64,000 bases of DNA from Leifsonia shinshuensis (GCF_022606355.1 NZ_JAHHZQ010000005.1:372001-436000), one strand, 5' to 3'. Numbered from the stretch's first letter, positions 38,742 through 48,759 are shown. Notes: generated by a model from the sequence alone, not told the origin. Numbers and translations are program-made.

Positions 38742-39919
38742 GCGGGCACCCCCGATGGTATGTAACCGGTCACGCGGTATCCGCCGGGAACGTCGTCCTC
38801 GCCGGCCTCGAGCCAGCCACCGGCCAGCCTGGCGCGCTCGCGCATGCCGTGCAGGCCTCGTCCCCCGGGCGGCGCGGCGACCTCGGCCCGACCGGTGGAG
38901 GAGATGCCGAGCGTCAGTCCCGGCCCGCGGGCGTCGAGCACGACCCGGGCCGCCGCGCCCCTTCCGCCGTGCTTCAGTGCGTTCGTGAGGCCCTCCTGCA
39001 CGATGCGATACGCGGCCAGCTCCTGCGCCGGAGTGAGGGCGTCGACGTCGCCGAACCGTTCCAGCTCGACGGCGAGCCCCGCGTCGCGGAGGCGCTGTAC
39101 GAGTTCGTCCAGATCGGCGAGAGCCGGCGTGGAGTGGCCCTGCGGGTCGGACACGAGCGTCTCGATGAGCACTCTGACTTCGGTGAGCGAGGTCCGCGCG
39201 GTCTCGGCGATGGTGGCGAGCGACGCCGGCACTGCGTCTGGGCGCTCGTCGGCCAGGAAACGAGCGCCGTCGGCCTGCGCGAGGATGACGGAGAGCGAGT
39301 GCGCCATGATGTCGTGCACGTCTTGGGCGATGCGCTCGCGCTCCTCCGTCACCGTCGCGTCCACCTCCGCGCGCTCGAGTTCAGCCGTCGTGCGCGCCAG
39401 GGCCAGGCGATCCCGACCGGCACGGAGGCGCAGCCCGATGTAGGTGCCGGTGAGCCACAGGAACGCGCCGACGAACGGCAGCGCGATGAACAGTGTCGTA
39501 CGGACCGCGGGCTCACCTCGGTCGGCCCCGTAGAGGTAGCAGAGCAGCCCGGCGATCGAGAGGCCGACGCCCACCGCGAACGCGAGCGCGACCACCGACC
39601 AGCGGCCCCGCACCGTCGCCGAGACGACGGCCACCACGATTCCGAATCCGATGTAGATCGACGGGTCGGGGCCGCTCGGAAAGACGAGCTGGAGGAGCAG
39701 GGCCGCAGTGGCGGCCGACATCGCGACGACCGGCTGGAGCCTCGACACGCCGATCGCTACGGTGATCAGCACCAGGAAGGCCCAGAACGGCAGCGACGCG
39801 CGCAGCATGCCCGCAATGATCGGGTAATGGCCGGCCTCCCCGAGCGCCCACAGGATGAAGTACGCGATCGCCACGACGGGTTCCGCCAGCCAACGACCGC
39901 GGTGCACGAGCTCTCTCAT
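38738..39919 (-). CDS. Sensor histidine kinase of the DesK/NarX type
   Basis: About 393 residues: five or so membrane helices in the first 165 residues, a HisKA_3 dimerisation helix with phosphoacceptor His near residue 202 (RIAQDVHDIMAHSLSV), and a C-terminal ATPase domain with NALKHGG and GRGLHGMRERARLAGG. Little lies outside the membrane, so it may sense a membrane or intramembrane signal. ATG 39919 is preceded by TAGCGT seven bases earlier, fitting a leaderless start; GTG 39928 is the alternative. Confidence 0.9.
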   Translation of the reverse strand: MRELVHRGRWLAEPVVAIAYFILWALGEAGHYPIIAGMLRASLPFWAFLVLITVAIGVSRLQPVVAMSAATAALLLQLVFPSGPDPSIYIGFGIVVAVVSATVRGRWSVVALAFAVGVGLSIAGLLCYLYGADRGEPAVRTTLFIALPFVGAFLWLTGTYIGLRLRAGRDRLALARTTAELERAEVDATVTEERERIAQDVHDIMAHSLSVILAQADGARFLADERPDAVPASLATIAETARTSLTEVRVLIETLVSDPQGHSTPALADLDELVQRLRDAGLAVELERFGDVDALTPAQELAAYRIVQEGLTNALKHGGRGAAARVVLDARGPGLTLGISSTGRAEVAAPPGGRGLHGMRERARLAGGWLEAGEDDVPGGYRVTGYIPSGVPA

Positions 39920-40015
39920 GCAGCTCACGCTAGGGCGAACGCGCGCAGTGGAGGGTCAGGCGGACCCCGAATTCAGCCCCAGGGCGGAGGCGGACCCACC
40001 ATCGGGCTGCCCGGT

Positions 40016-40060
40016 TTGACCGTTTCCGGGCGTGTCGCGTAGTATTGACCCTTGGTGTCT
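40016..40060 (+). promoter_or_regulatory. rplM-rpsI promoter with shared start-site element
   Basis: -35 TTGACC (40016-40021), 18 bases and -10 TAGTAT (40040-40045) form a strong promoter. The next 15 bases (40046-40060, TGACCCTTGGTGTCT) match the infA promoter at 14 of 15. The -35 and -10 hexamers are the same as those of the rpsL promoter. A leader of about 140 bases follows before rplM. Confidence 0.8.
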
Positions 40061-40190
40061 GCGCCTCCTGCGGTGCGACACGCGAACGTGAGCCCTCCAC
40101 CGGCCCCGGTTCCCCTCCCTTCGGGAAGGCAACCCCCATCGGAGCGGGATTCACGAACTCCTCCGTTCGATACAGAAAGCAGCCACTACT

Positions 40191-40637
40191 GTGACGCGCA
40201 CTTACACCCCGAAGGCAGACGAGATCCAGCGCGACTGGGTCGTCATCGACGCGACCGATGTCGTGCTCGGCCGTCTCGCCAGCCACACCGCCGCCCTCCT
40301 CCGCGGCAAGCACAAGCCGACGTTCGCTCCGCACATGGACAGCGGCGACTTCGTGATCATCGTCAATGCCGACAAGGTGGCCCTCACCGGTCAGAAGGCG
40401 GCTCAGAAGAAGGCCTACCGCCACTCGGGCTACCCGGGCGGCCTCAAGGCCACCACCTACTCCGAGCTGCTCGAGAAGAACCCGGTTCGCGCCGTCGAGA
40501 AGGCCGTCCGCGGCATGCTGCCGAAGAACTCCCTCGGCCGCGCCCAGCTCCGCAAGCTGAAGGTCTACACCGGAAGCGAGCACCCGCACGCCGCCCAGCA
40601 GCCGAAGCAGTACACGCTCGGCCAGGTCGCCCAGTAA
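40191..40637 (+). CDS. rplM: 50S ribosomal protein L13
   Basis: A 148-residue L13 with [35 protein letters not shown] and [25 protein letters not shown] sequence, the usual length. Start is GTG. L13 is an early assembly protein of the 50S subunit. Forms the usual two-gene operon with rpsI. Confidence 0.98.
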   Translation: MTRTYTPKADEIQRDWVVIDATDVVLGRLASHTAALLRGKHKPTFAPHMDSGDFVIIVNADKVALTGQKAAQKKAYRHSGYPGGLKATTYSELLEKNPVRAVEKAVRGMLPKNSLGRAQLRKLKVYTGSEHPHAAQQPKQYTLGQVAQ

Positions 40638-40686
40638 GCGATCCACGACCTTCACGACTGACTTAAGACAAAGGATTATCACCACC

Positions 40687-41184
40687 GTGGCGAAGATCGC
40701 AGACAGCATCGACTCGGCTCAGGTCGAGAACGTCGAGTCCTACTCGACCGAGACCCCCGAGAGCGCGGCCCCCGCGGCCCCGCGTCCCGTCCTCTCCGTT
40801 CCTGGCGCGGCCGTCGGCCGTCGCAAGGAGGCCATCGCGCGCGTGCGCCTGGTCCCCGGTGCGGGCACCATCACGGTCAACGGCCGTGAGTTCGCGGACT
40901 ACTTCCCGAACAAGCTGCACCAGCAGCTCATCACCGACCCGTTCAAGGTCCTCGACCTCATCGGCTCCTACGACGTCGTCGCCCGCATCACCGGCGGCGG
41001 CCCGTCGGGCCAGGCCGGCGCCCTGCGCCTCGCCATCGCCCGTGCGCTCAACGAGATCGACCGCGAGAACAACCGTCCGACCCTCAAGAAGGCCGGCTTC
41101 CTCACTCGTGACGCCCGCGTCACCGAGCGCAAGAAGGCCGGTCTCAAGAAGGCGCGCAAGGCTTCGCAGTTCTCCAAGCGCTGA
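40687..41184 (+). CDS. rpsI: 30S ribosomal protein S9
   Basis: A 165-residue S9. The core begins near residue 38 ([28 protein letters not shown]) and ends with [12 protein letters not shown], whose terminal Lys-Arg touches P-site tRNA. About 37 Ala/Glu/Ser-rich residues precede the core. GTG start. It lies 49 bases after rplM; glmM follows after 27 bases with its own probable promoter. Confidence 0.97.
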   Translation: MAKIADSIDSAQVENVESYSTETPESAAPAAPRPVLSVPGAAVGRRKEAIARVRLVPGAGTITVNGREFADYFPNKLHQQLITDPFKVLDLIGSYDVVARITGGGPSGQAGALRLAIARALNEIDRENNRPTLKKAGFLTRDARVTERKKAGLKKARKASQFSKR

Positions 41185-41211
41185 TCCGGTTCAGCGCTTA
41201 GGCTTCGGTTC

Positions 41212-42573
41212 ATGCCCCGCCTTTTCGGAACCGACGGAGTCCGCGGACTCGCGAACGGTACGCTCACCGCCGACCTCGCGCTCGGTCTCGCTCAGGCAGC
41301 TGCGGCTGTCCTGACGCGAGGCCGCAGCGCGGAGGCTCGGCGCGCCGCGGGCAAGCGCCCGCTGGCGATCGTCGCCCGTGACCCCCGGGTCTCCGGCGAG
41401 TTCCTCTCGGCCGCGGTTGCGGCCGGGTTGGCCAGCTCCGGCATCGACGTCTACGACGCCGGTGTCATCCCGACGCCGGCAACGGCCTTCCTCATCGCCG
41501 ACTTCGACGCGGACTTCGGCGTGATGGTCTCGGCCTCGCACAATCCCGCTCCCGACAACGGGATCAAGATCTTCGCCCGTGGTGGCACCAAGCTCCCTGA
41601 CGTCGTCGAGGACCGCATCGAGCAGCACCTCGACCTGGAGAAGCTCACGCCGACCGGTGCCGACGTCGGCCGCATCCGCCGTTTCGCGGACGCGGAGGAC
41701 CGTTACGTCGTGCACCTGCTCGCGAGCCTCCCGCACCGCCTCGACGGCATCCACGTGGTGCTCGACTGCGCCCACGGCGCCGCCGCCGGCATCTCGCCCG
41801 AGGTGTTCACCGACGCCGGTGCGCGCGTGACCGTCATCGGCGACTCGCCCGACGGCATGAACATCAACGACGGGGTGGGCTCGACACACCTCGACAATCT
41901 CGCCAAGGCCGTCCTGGCCGCCGGTGCAGACGTCGGCATCGCCCACGACGGCGACGCGGATCGTTGCCTGGCGATCGACGCCGACGGCAAGGTCATCGAC
42001 GGCGACCAGATCATGGCGATCCTTGCCGTGGGCATGAAGGAACGCGGCAAGCTCACGGACGACACGCTCGTGGCGACCGTGATGAGCAACCTCGGCCTGA
42101 AGATCGCGATGCGCGAGCACGGCATCCGCATCGTCGAGACAGCCGTCGGCGACCGCTACGTCCTCGAGGAGATGAACCAGAACGACTACGCCCTGGGCGG
42201 CGAGCAGTCGGGCCACGTCATCATGCGCGAGTTCGCGACCACCGGCGACGGCATCCTCACCGGTCTCCACCTCCTGAGCGAGATGGCACGTCAGCGCAAG
42301 CCACTCTCGGAGCTGGCGAAGGTGATGACGGTCTACCCGCAGGTCATGGTGAACGTGAAGGGCGTCGACCACCACGCGGTGCACACGGACGAGCCGCTCC
42401 AGCTGGCTGTTCAGACCGCGGAGGCCGCGCTCGGTGACAGCGGCCGCGTGCTTCTGCGTCCGTCCGGCACCGAACCGCTGGTTCGGGTCATGGTGGAGGC
42501 GGCCGACCAGCACACGGCCGAGCGCCTGGCGAACGAGCTCGCCGACGTGGTGCGGGAGCGGCTGGGGGTCTAG
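41212..42573 (+). CDS. glmM: Phosphoglucosamine mutase
   Basis: A 453-residue GlmM, which converts glucosamine 6-phosphate to glucosamine 1-phosphate for peptidoglycan. [10 protein letters not shown] opens the protein, phosphoserine Ser109 lies in [14 protein letters not shown], metal-binding DGDADR is near residue 245, and [11 protein letters not shown] is near the end. TAGGCT at 41199-41204 lies seven bases before the ATG. The next enzyme backward in the pathway, glmS, is 2.3 kb downstream. Confidence 0.97.
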   Translation: MPRLFGTDGVRGLANGTLTADLALGLAQAAAAVLTRGRSAEARRAAGKRPLAIVARDPRVSGEFLSAAVAAGLASSGIDVYDAGVIPTPATAFLIADFDADFGVMVSASHNPAPDNGIKIFARGGTKLPDVVEDRIEQHLDLEKLTPTGADVGRIRRFADAEDRYVVHLLASLPHRLDGIHVVLDCAHGAAAGISPEVFTDAGARVTVIGDSPDGMNINDGVGSTHLDNLAKAVLAAGADVGIAHDGDADRCLAIDADGKVIDGDQIMAILAVGMKERGKLTDDTLVATVMSNLGLKIAMREHGIRIVETAVGDRYVLEEMNQNDYALGGEQSGHVIMREFATTGDGILTGLHLLSEMARQRKPLSELAKVMTVYPQVMVNVKGVDHHAVHTDEPLQLAVQTAEAALGDSGRVLLRPSGTEPLVRVMVEAADQHTAERLANELADVVRERLGV

Positions 42574-42652
42574 GCCCCGCAAGTGGGGTGGTCCTCACTC
42601 CGACCGTCGTCGGGCTCGCACGAAGCCCGCGACGGCATACGTCACGTCGTGA

Positions 42653-42970
42653 TCAGTCGCGCCGCTTGCGTCGTTCCTGCGCGCGGCGGAACTCGGAGAC
42701 CGTGAACGGGTGAACGTCCGCCGGCAGGAGATCCCGGTCGGCCAGGCCGTCGAGGGCGTCGTGGACGGGGAGATCCAGCGTCACGAAGAGCCGGAGGAGC
42801 GTCACCAGTGTGGGGTTGCCTATCCCGCGCTCGAGCTTGCCGTAGTTCGCGAGGTCTGCTGCGCTGGAGTGGGCGACCTCGTACTGGGTGAGGCCGAGGC
42901 CGGTGCGGCTCTCGCGCAGTCGTTCACCGAGGATGCGGGTGGCTTCGGAAGTGGGAGTCCTGGCGTCCAT
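42653..42970 (-). CDS. XRE-family regulator (third paralogue)
   Basis: A 105-residue single-domain XRE-type helix-turn-helix protein: ATRILGERLRESRTGLGLTQYEVAHSSAADLANYGKLERG, then LLRLFVTLDLPVHDALDGL. The C-terminal 30 residues are charged (ERRKRRD end). It lies three bases after its paralogue at 42974 and has GAGAAGGA before its ATG, so they share a message. No toxin or phage gene is adjacent. Confidence 0.83.
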   Translation of the reverse strand: MDARTPTSEATRILGERLRESRTGLGLTQYEVAHSSAADLANYGKLERGIGNPTLVTLLRLFVTLDLPVHDALDGLADRDLLPADVHPFTVSEFRRAQERRKRRD

Positions 42971-42973
42971 GGT

Positions 42974-43294
42974 TCAGTCCTTCTCGTGCCTGCGGTCGCG
43001 CGACAGTTCTTCGCGCACGAAGTCGGACGACGAGAACAGGTGCTCCGGCTCGGGGAGGAGCTCGAGGTCGGCCAGCCCATCCAGCAACGCGCTCGGCTCG
43101 ATCTCGAGAGTCACGGCGAGCTGCAGGATCGTCATGAGGGTCGGGTTGCCGATGCCTCTCTCGACTCGGCCGTAGTTGGCCAGGTCCACCTGGCTGAGGT
43201 TCGCGACGTCGACCTGCGAGATCTGCAGCTCGATCCGTCGCCGGCGGAGCCGCTCGCCCAGGATGCGTGAGGCTTCAAAACGTGGCGAGGGCAT
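42974..43294 (-). CDS. XRE-family regulator (second paralogue)
   Basis: A 106-residue XRE regulator closely similar to its downstream neighbour: ASRILGERLRRRRIELQISQVDVANLSQVDLANYGRVERGIGNPTLMTIL, then LAVTLEIEPSALLDGL. CAGAGT, a poor -10-like hexamer, lies six bases before its ATG. A 167-base gap without a recognisable gene separates it from the first paralogue. Confidence 0.84.
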   Translation of the reverse strand: MPSPRFEASRILGERLRRRRIELQISQVDVANLSQVDLANYGRVERGIGNPTLMTILQLAVTLEIEPSALLDGLADLELLPEPEHLFSSSDFVREELSRDRRHEKD

Positions 43295-43461
43295 GCGTCC
43301 ACTCTGTTTCCGGGCAGAGTCTCTACCCAGAGGCCCGAAGCGACATGCGAGAACGCCCCGGGGCGGAAAGCAATCGGCTGCAACGCGTCAGGCATTGAAG
43401 CGCTGACCGCGCCGCAGCCCTCCTGCGTGCGATCCATCATCCGCAGATCCACCGACATCGG

Positions 43462-43767
43462 TCACCCCGCCTGCTGACGCGAGGCCGCGATGAAGTCGGC
43501 CACCGAGTACGCCCGCTCACGGTCGGGCACCATCTTCGGCCCGTACAGCCCTGCCAGCAGCTCCGCCGGGTCGGTGTCGAGCGCGGTGGCGAGGCGGACG
43601 ATCGTGTGCAGTTCGGAGTTGGCCTCGCCGCGCTCGATGCGCCCGTAATTGGTCACGTGCATGTCGGCGAGGTTGGCGATCTCCTCCTGACTCACACCGC
43701 GCGCGACCCGGGCCTGACGGACACGGTGTCCGAACAATTGGGCAGCGCGCGATCGTGGTGTAGCCAT
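43462..43767 (-). CDS. XRE-family regulator (first paralogue)
   Basis: A 101-residue XRE regulator: MATPRSRAAQLFGHRVRQARVARGVSQEEIANLADMHVTNYGRIERG, then IVRLATALDTDPAELLAGL. The start at 43767 is chosen because the three paralogues align from here; GGAGGT abuts the ATG directly, too close for a normal ribosome site. It lies between coaA and the other two regulators, all on the minus strand. Confidence 0.82.
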   Translation of the reverse strand: MATPRSRAAQLFGHRVRQARVARGVSQEEIANLADMHVTNYGRIERGEANSELHTIVRLATALDTDPAELLAGLYGPKMVPDRERAYSVADFIAASRQQAG

Positions 43768-43864
43768 ACCTCCATGACTACGGGAACCGGCGGCGGCAGG
43801 CCAGAGTCTTGGAGCACGGATCGTGACGACGCCGGGCCTGCGCACCCGACGCAGTCACGGCCGC

Positions 43865-44833
43865 TCAGAGCTTGCGCAGCAGGACCGAGCTCACCGTGTG
43901 GTCGGCGTCCTTGCGCAGCACGAGTTTCGCTCGCGAGCGCGTGGGCCGGATGTTCTGCACGAGGTTGGGCTCGTTGATCGCCGACCAGATCGAGGCAGCG
44001 CGTTCCCTGGCCTGACTCTCGGTGAGCTGTGCGAACCGGTGGAAGTACGACTTGGGGTTCGCGAACGCCCCGCGCTGCAGCTTGAGGAAGCGCTCCTCGT
44101 ACCAGTGCGCGATGTCGCGGGTGCGGGCGTCGACGTAGACGCTGAAGTCGAACAGGTCGCTCACCGCCAGCCGGTTGCCGCCCCCGGCCGGCTGGAGGAC
44201 GTTGAGGCCTTCGACGATGAGGACGTCCGGCCTCCGCACGACGATCTCGGCGTCCGGCACGATGTCGTAGCTCAGGTGCGAGTAGAAGGGAGCGCGGACT
44301 TCTGGCGCCCCGCTCTTCACCGCGGTGACGAAACGGAGGAGCGCGCGGCGGTCGTACGACTCCGGGAAGCCTTTGCGCTCCATCAGCCCGCGCCGCTCGA
44401 GCTCGGCGTTCGGCAGCAGGAAGCCGTCGGTGGTGACGAGCTCGACGCGGGGGGTGTCGTCCCACCGCGAGAGCAGTTCGCGCATCAGGCGGGCGATGCT
44501 CGACTTACCGACGGCGACGGAGCCGGCGACCCCGATCACGAACGGCGTCGGCTGGGCCCGCTCGCCCAGGAAGTCGCTGGTGACCCGGTGCAGCTGCTTG
44601 GTGCCTCCCACATACAGGTTGAGCAGGCGGCTGAGCGGCAGATAGACCTCCTCCACCTCGCGGAGGTCGAGCGGGTCGCCCAGGCCCCGGAGCTGGACGA
44701 TCTCGGTCTCGTGGAGCGGCAGCGGGGTGTTCTGCGCCAGCTCGGCCCAGTCGGCACGGCTCAGCTCGACATAGGGGGTGCTGGACTCGCCGTTCGCCGT
44801 GGATCCGCCGCGAGCGGCGCCGTTCTCAGCCAT
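43865..44833 (-). CDS. coaA: Pantothenate kinase, type I
   Basis: A 322-residue CoaA that phosphorylates pantothenate, the first step of coenzyme A synthesis. The P-loop [12 protein letters not shown] is at residues 101-112; [19 protein letters not shown] and [10 protein letters not shown] are further family motifs. I prefer ATG 44833 to the in-frame TTG at 44842, since the TTG overlaps a probable -10 box TAGACT (44847-44842). It is divergent from glmS with only 41 bases between the two starts. Confidence 0.95.
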   Translation of the reverse strand: MAENGAARGGSTANGESSTPYVELSRADWAELAQNTPLPLHETEIVQLRGLGDPLDLREVEEVYLPLSRLLNLYVGGTKQLHRVTSDFLGERAQPTPFVIGVAGSVAVGKSSIARLMRELLSRWDDTPRVELVTTDGFLLPNAELERRGLMERKGFPESYDRRALLRFVTAVKSGAPEVRAPFYSHLSYDIVPDAEIVVRRPDVLIVEGLNVLQPAGGGNRLAVSDLFDFSVYVDARTRDIAHWYEERFLKLQRGAFANPKSYFHRFAQLTESQARERAASIWSAINEPNLVQNIRPTRSRAKLVLRKDADHTVSSVLLRKL

Positions 44834-44874
44834 AGGCGACAAGTCTAAGGTGCACCCACGATAGACTCGGGCGC
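44834..44874. promoter_or_regulatory. Compact divergent coaA-glmS promoter region
   Basis: Only 41 bases separate two start codons. TAGACT occurs on the plus strand at 44862-44867, seven bases before glmS, and on the minus strand at 44847-44842, eight bases before coaA. No ribosome sites are seen for either gene. Both messages are therefore likely leaderless, and the two polymerases would compete for overlapping DNA. Confidence 0.6.
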
Positions 44875-46725
44875 ATGTGTGGAATCGTTGGGTACGTCGG
44901 TAGCGACCGGAGTCTGGAGGTGCTGCTCGGCGGCCTGAAGCGTCTGGAGTACCGCGGATACGACTCCGCGGGCATCGCGGTCATCGACCCCGACGGACAC
45001 CTCGGCACCGCCAAGAAGGCGGGCAAGCTCGCCGTGCTCTCCGACGACCTGGGCGCGCACCCCATCCCGAACGGCGGCACCGGTATCGGCCACACCCGCT
45101 GGGCGACCCATGGCGGCCCGACCGACAGCAACGCCCATCCGCATCTCGGCGACGAGGGGCGACTGGCCGTCATCCACAACGGGATCATCGAGAACTTCGC
45201 CACGCTGAAGGACGAGCTCCTCGCCGACGGCTTCACGTTCGAGTCGGAGACCGACACGGAGGTCGCCGCCATCCTCCTCGGCCGCGAGTACCGCGCCACC
45301 GGAGACCTGAGCCAGGCGTTCCAGCGCGTCGTGTCGCGTCTCGAAGGCGCCTTCACCCTTCTGGCGCTCCACCAGGACCAGCCGCATGTCGTCGTCGGCG
45401 CCCGCCGCAACTCGCCGCTCGTGATCGGGCTCGGTGAGGGCGAGAACTTCCTCGGCTCCGACGTGGCCGCGTTCGTCGAGCACACGCGCCGCGCGCTCGC
45501 GATCGGCCAGGACCAGATCGTGACGATCACCCCTGACTCGGTCACCGTGACCGATTTCGCCGGCGCGCCCGTCGAGGTGGAGCCGTTCGAGGTGGCGTGG
45601 GACGCCTCCGCCGCCGAGAAGGGCGGCTGGTCGTCGTTCATGGCGAAGGAGATCGCGGAAGAGCCCGACGCCGTGGCGAACACCCTCCGCCAGCGCATCG
45701 TCGACGGCACGGTGCACATCCCGGAGCTCGACGCGCTCGGCGACGGCTTCCTCGCGGGCATCGACCGCATCACGATCGTGGCGTGCGGCACCGCCGCCTA
45801 CGCCGGTCTGGTCGGCAGCTACGCGATCGAGAAGTGGGCCAGGGTGCCTGTGACGGTCGAGCTCTCGCACGAGTTCCGCTACCGCGAGCCTGTGATCACC
45901 GACGGCACGCTCGTCATCTCGATCAGCCAGTCCGGCGAGACGATGGACACGCTCATGGCGGTCAAGTACGCCCGCGAGGCCGGTGCGAAGGCGATCTCGG
46001 TCTGCAACACGCAGGGCGCGACCATCCCGCGCGAGTCGGACGCGGCACTGTACACGCACGCCGGCCCGGAGGTCGCGGTCGCCTCGACCAAGGCGTTCGT
46101 GGCCCAGATCACGGCCCTGTATCTGTTCGGCCTCCACCTGGCCCGCGTGCGTGGCACCCTGCCTGCGGCGCAGCAGCGCGACGCCGTCGAGGAGCTGCTC
46201 GCGGTTCCCGAGAAGATCGCCGCCGTGCTGGAGTCCCACGCCACCATCGCCCAGCTCGCGCACTGGATGTCCGACACCCGGTCCGTGTTGTTCCTCGGTC
46301 GTCACGTCGGCTACCCGATCGCGCTGGAGGGCGCCCTCAAGCTGAAGGAGCTGGCGTACATCCACGCGGAGGGCTTCGCCGCCGGAGAGCTCAAGCACGG
46401 CCCGATCGCGCTGATCGAGCCGGGCCAGCCCGTCTTCGTGGTCGTGCCCAGCCCGCGCTGGTCCGACGAGCTGCACAAGAAGGTCGTCTCCAACATCCAG
46501 GAGATCCGCGCCCGTGGCGCTCGCGTCATCGCGATCGCCGAGGCCGGCGATGCGGCCGTCCTGCCGTTCGCCGACGAGGTCATCCGCATCCCGCTGGCCG
46601 CTCCGCTGTTCGAGCCGCTGCTGTCGGTCGTGCCGCTCCAGATCTTCGCGATGGAGCTGTCGGCGGCCAAGGGTCTCGACGTCGACCAACCGCGCAACCT
46701 GGCCAAGTCCGTCACCGTGGAGTAG
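44875..46725 (+). CDS. glmS: Glutamine-fructose-6-phosphate aminotransferase
   Basis: A 616-residue GlmS. The glutaminase domain starts with MCGIVGYVG, with Cys2 becoming the N-terminal nucleophile, and has [18 protein letters not shown]. Two SIS domains follow from about residue 300, with CGTAAYAGL and [11 protein letters not shown], and the end is [13 protein letters not shown]. It makes glucosamine 6-phosphate for peptidoglycan. It starts a run with acpS, alr and the t6A genes. No ribozyme-like leader is possible in the 41-base upstream gap. Confidence 0.98.
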   Translation: MCGIVGYVGSDRSLEVLLGGLKRLEYRGYDSAGIAVIDPDGHLGTAKKAGKLAVLSDDLGAHPIPNGGTGIGHTRWATHGGPTDSNAHPHLGDEGRLAVIHNGIIENFATLKDELLADGFTFESETDTEVAAILLGREYRATGDLSQAFQRVVSRLEGAFTLLALHQDQPHVVVGARRNSPLVIGLGEGENFLGSDVAAFVEHTRRALAIGQDQIVTITPDSVTVTDFAGAPVEVEPFEVAWDASAAEKGGWSSFMAKEIAEEPDAVANTLRQRIVDGTVHIPELDALGDGFLAGIDRITIVACGTAAYAGLVGSYAIEKWARVPVTVELSHEFRYREPVITDGTLVISISQSGETMDTLMAVKYAREAGAKAISVCNTQGATIPRESDAALYTHAGPEVAVASTKAFVAQITALYLFGLHLARVRGTLPAAQQRDAVEELLAVPEKIAAVLESHATIAQLAHWMSDTRSVLFLGRHVGYPIALEGALKLKELAYIHAEGFAAGELKHGPIALIEPGQPVFVVVPSPRWSDELHKKVVSNIQEIRARGARVIAIAEAGDAAVLPFADEVIRIPLAAPLFEPLLSVVPLQIFAMELSAAKGLDVDQPRNLAKSVTVE

Positions 46726-46732
46726 GAGCGTC

Positions 46733-47086
46733 GTGATCGCCGGCATCGGGGTCGACGTCGTCGACCTGGCGCGCTTCGCCCGATCGCTGGACCGCACGCC
46801 GAAGCTCCGCGAACGCCTGTTCACGGAGGCGGAGCGCGGCTTGCCCGTGCACTCCCTCGCTGCGCGGTTCGCAGCGAAGGAGGCGCTGATCAAGGCGCTC
46901 GGCGGCTCTGAAGGAGTGCGCTGGCACGACATGGAGATCGTGCCGGACGAAGAGAGGAATCCGGGGTTCGTGCTGCACAACGTGGTGGGCCGTCAGGTCG
47001 CTGAGCGCGGCATCGAGCACATCCACGTCTCGATGTCGCACGACGCCGGGATCGCGACCGCGTTCGTGGTGCTGGAGCGCGCATGA
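46733..47086 (+). CDS. acpS: Holo-[acyl-carrier-protein] synthase
   Basis: A 117-residue AcpS, which attaches phosphopantetheine to acyl carrier protein. IAGIGVDVVDLARFARSL holds the metal-binding Asp, and RFAAKEALIKALG the catalytic Glu/Lys. The end is SMSHDAGIATAFVVLE. Start is GTG 46733 after AGGAG; the frame opens further upstream inside glmS without similarity. Its stop overlaps alr by four bases. Confidence 0.94.
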   Translation: MIAGIGVDVVDLARFARSLDRTPKLRERLFTEAERGLPVHSLAARFAAKEALIKALGGSEGVRWHDMEIVPDEERNPGFVLHNVVGRQVAERGIEHIHVSMSHDAGIATAFVVLERA

Positions 47087-48204
47087 GCGACGCCTTCCGC
47101 GAGGCGGTCATCGACCTCGACGCCGTGACCGCCAACGTCCGCCGACTGCGGCAACTCGTCGGGACTCCGCACGCGATGGCCGTCGTCAAAGCGAACGCGT
47201 ACGGTCACGGCGCGCTCGAGTGCGCCAGGGCGGCGCTCGCCGGAGGCGCGGACTGGCTCGGTGTCGCCGAGATCGCCGAGGCCCTCCAACTGCGGGCGTC
47301 CGGGATCGACGCACCGGTGCTGGCGTGGCTGCACGACCCCGACGCAGACTTCGCCGAGGCTGTCGAGTCAGGGATCGACCTGGGCATCTCGTCGCTAGCC
47401 CAGCTGGAGGCCGCGGCCGCCGCCGGCACGCCGGAGCGCCCCGCCTTCGTGCAGCTGAAGCTCGAGACGGGACTCAGCCGCAACGGCATCCCCGCCTCCG
47501 TGTGGGAGATCGCCGTCGCCCGCGCTCGCGAGCTCGAAGAGACGGGCGCGTTGGTCGTGCGCGGGCTCTTCAGCCATCTCTCCAACGCGTCCCCGGAGGA
47601 CGACCGTGCGGCGATCGCGGTCTTCACGCGCGGGGTGGAGCAGGCCGAGGAGGCCGGCCTCCGTCCCCAGGTGCGCCACATCGCGGCCAGCGCCGCCGCC
47701 CTGAGCCTGCCGGAGTCGCGCTTCGACCTGGTGCGTCTCGGCCTCGCGATCTACGGCCTGAGCCCGTTCGGGCCGGAGTCGGCCTCCGAGCTCGGACTGC
47801 GGCCGGCGATGACCCTGCGGGGGCAGGTCGCGGCCGTGCGGAGGGTGCCGGCCGGCACCGGGGTCTCGTACGACTACACCTACCGCACCTCGGCCGAGAC
47901 GACGCTCGTGCTCGTGCCGATCGGCTACGCCGAGGGGATCCCGCGGCACGCCTCGGGGCGCGGCCCCGTGTGGATCGGCGGGGAGCGATATCGCATCGCC
48001 GGCCGGGTCGCGATGGACCAGTTCGTGGTCGACGTGGGAGACGCGGAGGTGGCCGTCGGCGATGAGGTCGTGCTGTTCGGCGACCCCGCCACCGGGGTGC
48101 CGGGAGCAGACGACTGGGCGGCGGCCGCCGACACGATCAGCTACGAGATCGTCACACGCCTTGGCGGTCGGTTGCGGCGCAGCTTCCGCGGGGGAGCGGC
48201 GTGA
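47083..48204 (+). CDS. alr: Alanine racemase
   Basis: A 373-residue PLP enzyme making D-alanine for peptidoglycan. Lys36 in VVKANAYGHGAL binds the cofactor, and the catalytic Tyr lies in GVSYDYTYRTS. LVRLGLAIYGLSPF and GRVAMDQFVVDVGD are also conserved. Its ATG overlaps the acpS stop (ATGA), and its stop overlaps the tsaE GTG start, tying wall synthesis genes to the t6A group. Confidence 0.96.
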   Translation: MSDAFREAVIDLDAVTANVRRLRQLVGTPHAMAVVKANAYGHGALECARAALAGGADWLGVAEIAEALQLRASGIDAPVLAWLHDPDADFAEAVESGIDLGISSLAQLEAAAAAGTPERPAFVQLKLETGLSRNGIPASVWEIAVARARELEETGALVVRGLFSHLSNASPEDDRAAIAVFTRGVEQAEEAGLRPQVRHIAASAAALSLPESRFDLVRLGLAIYGLSPFGPESASELGLRPAMTLRGQVAAVRRVPAGTGVSYDYTYRTSAETTLVLVPIGYAEGIPRHASGRGPVWIGGERYRIAGRVAMDQFVVDVGDAEVAVGDEVVLFGDPATGVPGADDWAAAADTISYEIVTRLGGRLRRSFRGGAA

Positions 48205-48701
48205 GCGGGCGCGTGCTGGTCGATCGCACGGTCGCGACCGGCGACGAGATGCACGAGCTGGGGATCGAGCTCGCCCAGCTCCTGCGGGCGGGAGACCTGC
48301 TGGTGCTGACCGGCCCGCTGGGCGCGGGCAAGACCACCCTCACCCGCGGCATCGGCGATGGCCTCCGGGTGCGCGGACCGGTGACGAGCCCCACGTTCGT
48401 TCTGGCGCGAACCCACCCCAGCCTCGTCGACGGCGTGCCACTCGTCCACGTCGACGCCTATCGCCTCTCGAGTGCTCTCGAACTCGACGACCTCGACATC
48501 GACTTCGCCCGCTCGGTCGTGGTGGTCGAGTGGGGCGGGGGAATGCTCGACGGCGTCGCGGAGTCGTGGCTGGAGGTCGAGATCGTGCGGCCGACCGGCG
48601 CGTCCGAGGCGGGCACCGATCCGGCGTCCGACGCCGACGAGCCGCGCACGGTGACCGTCACCGCCTTCGGCCCGCGCTGGGGTGCGGGGCCGACCGCCTA
48701 G
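48201..48701 (+). CDS. tsaE: tRNA t6A biosynthesis ATPase TsaE
   Basis: A 166-residue TsaE, the ATPase partner of TsaB-TsaD in making N6-threonylcarbamoyladenosine at tRNA position 37. Walker A is GPLGAGKTTLTRG near residue 37; SPTFVLARTHP and HVDAYRLSSALELDDLDID are family motifs. Start is GTG within the alr end (GTGA). A short acidic C-terminal region precedes FGPRWGAG. Confidence 0.94.
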   Translation: MSGRVLVDRTVATGDEMHELGIELAQLLRAGDLLVLTGPLGAGKTTLTRGIGDGLRVRGPVTSPTFVLARTHPSLVDGVPLVHVDAYRLSSALELDDLDIDFARSVVVVEWGGGMLDGVAESWLEVEIVRPTGASEAGTDPASDADEPRTVTVTAFGPRWGAGPTA

Positions 48702-48759
48702 CGCCCGGAGGCGAGCGTTTCAGGGGCGATTGCCTTCCCGTCGCGGCTATCGTTGGAGA

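Noticed and set aside
42653-43767. XRE genes as the antitoxin half of toxin-antitoxin systems
   Set aside because: No companion toxin-sized gene is adjacent to any of the three; coaA and glmM flank the array.
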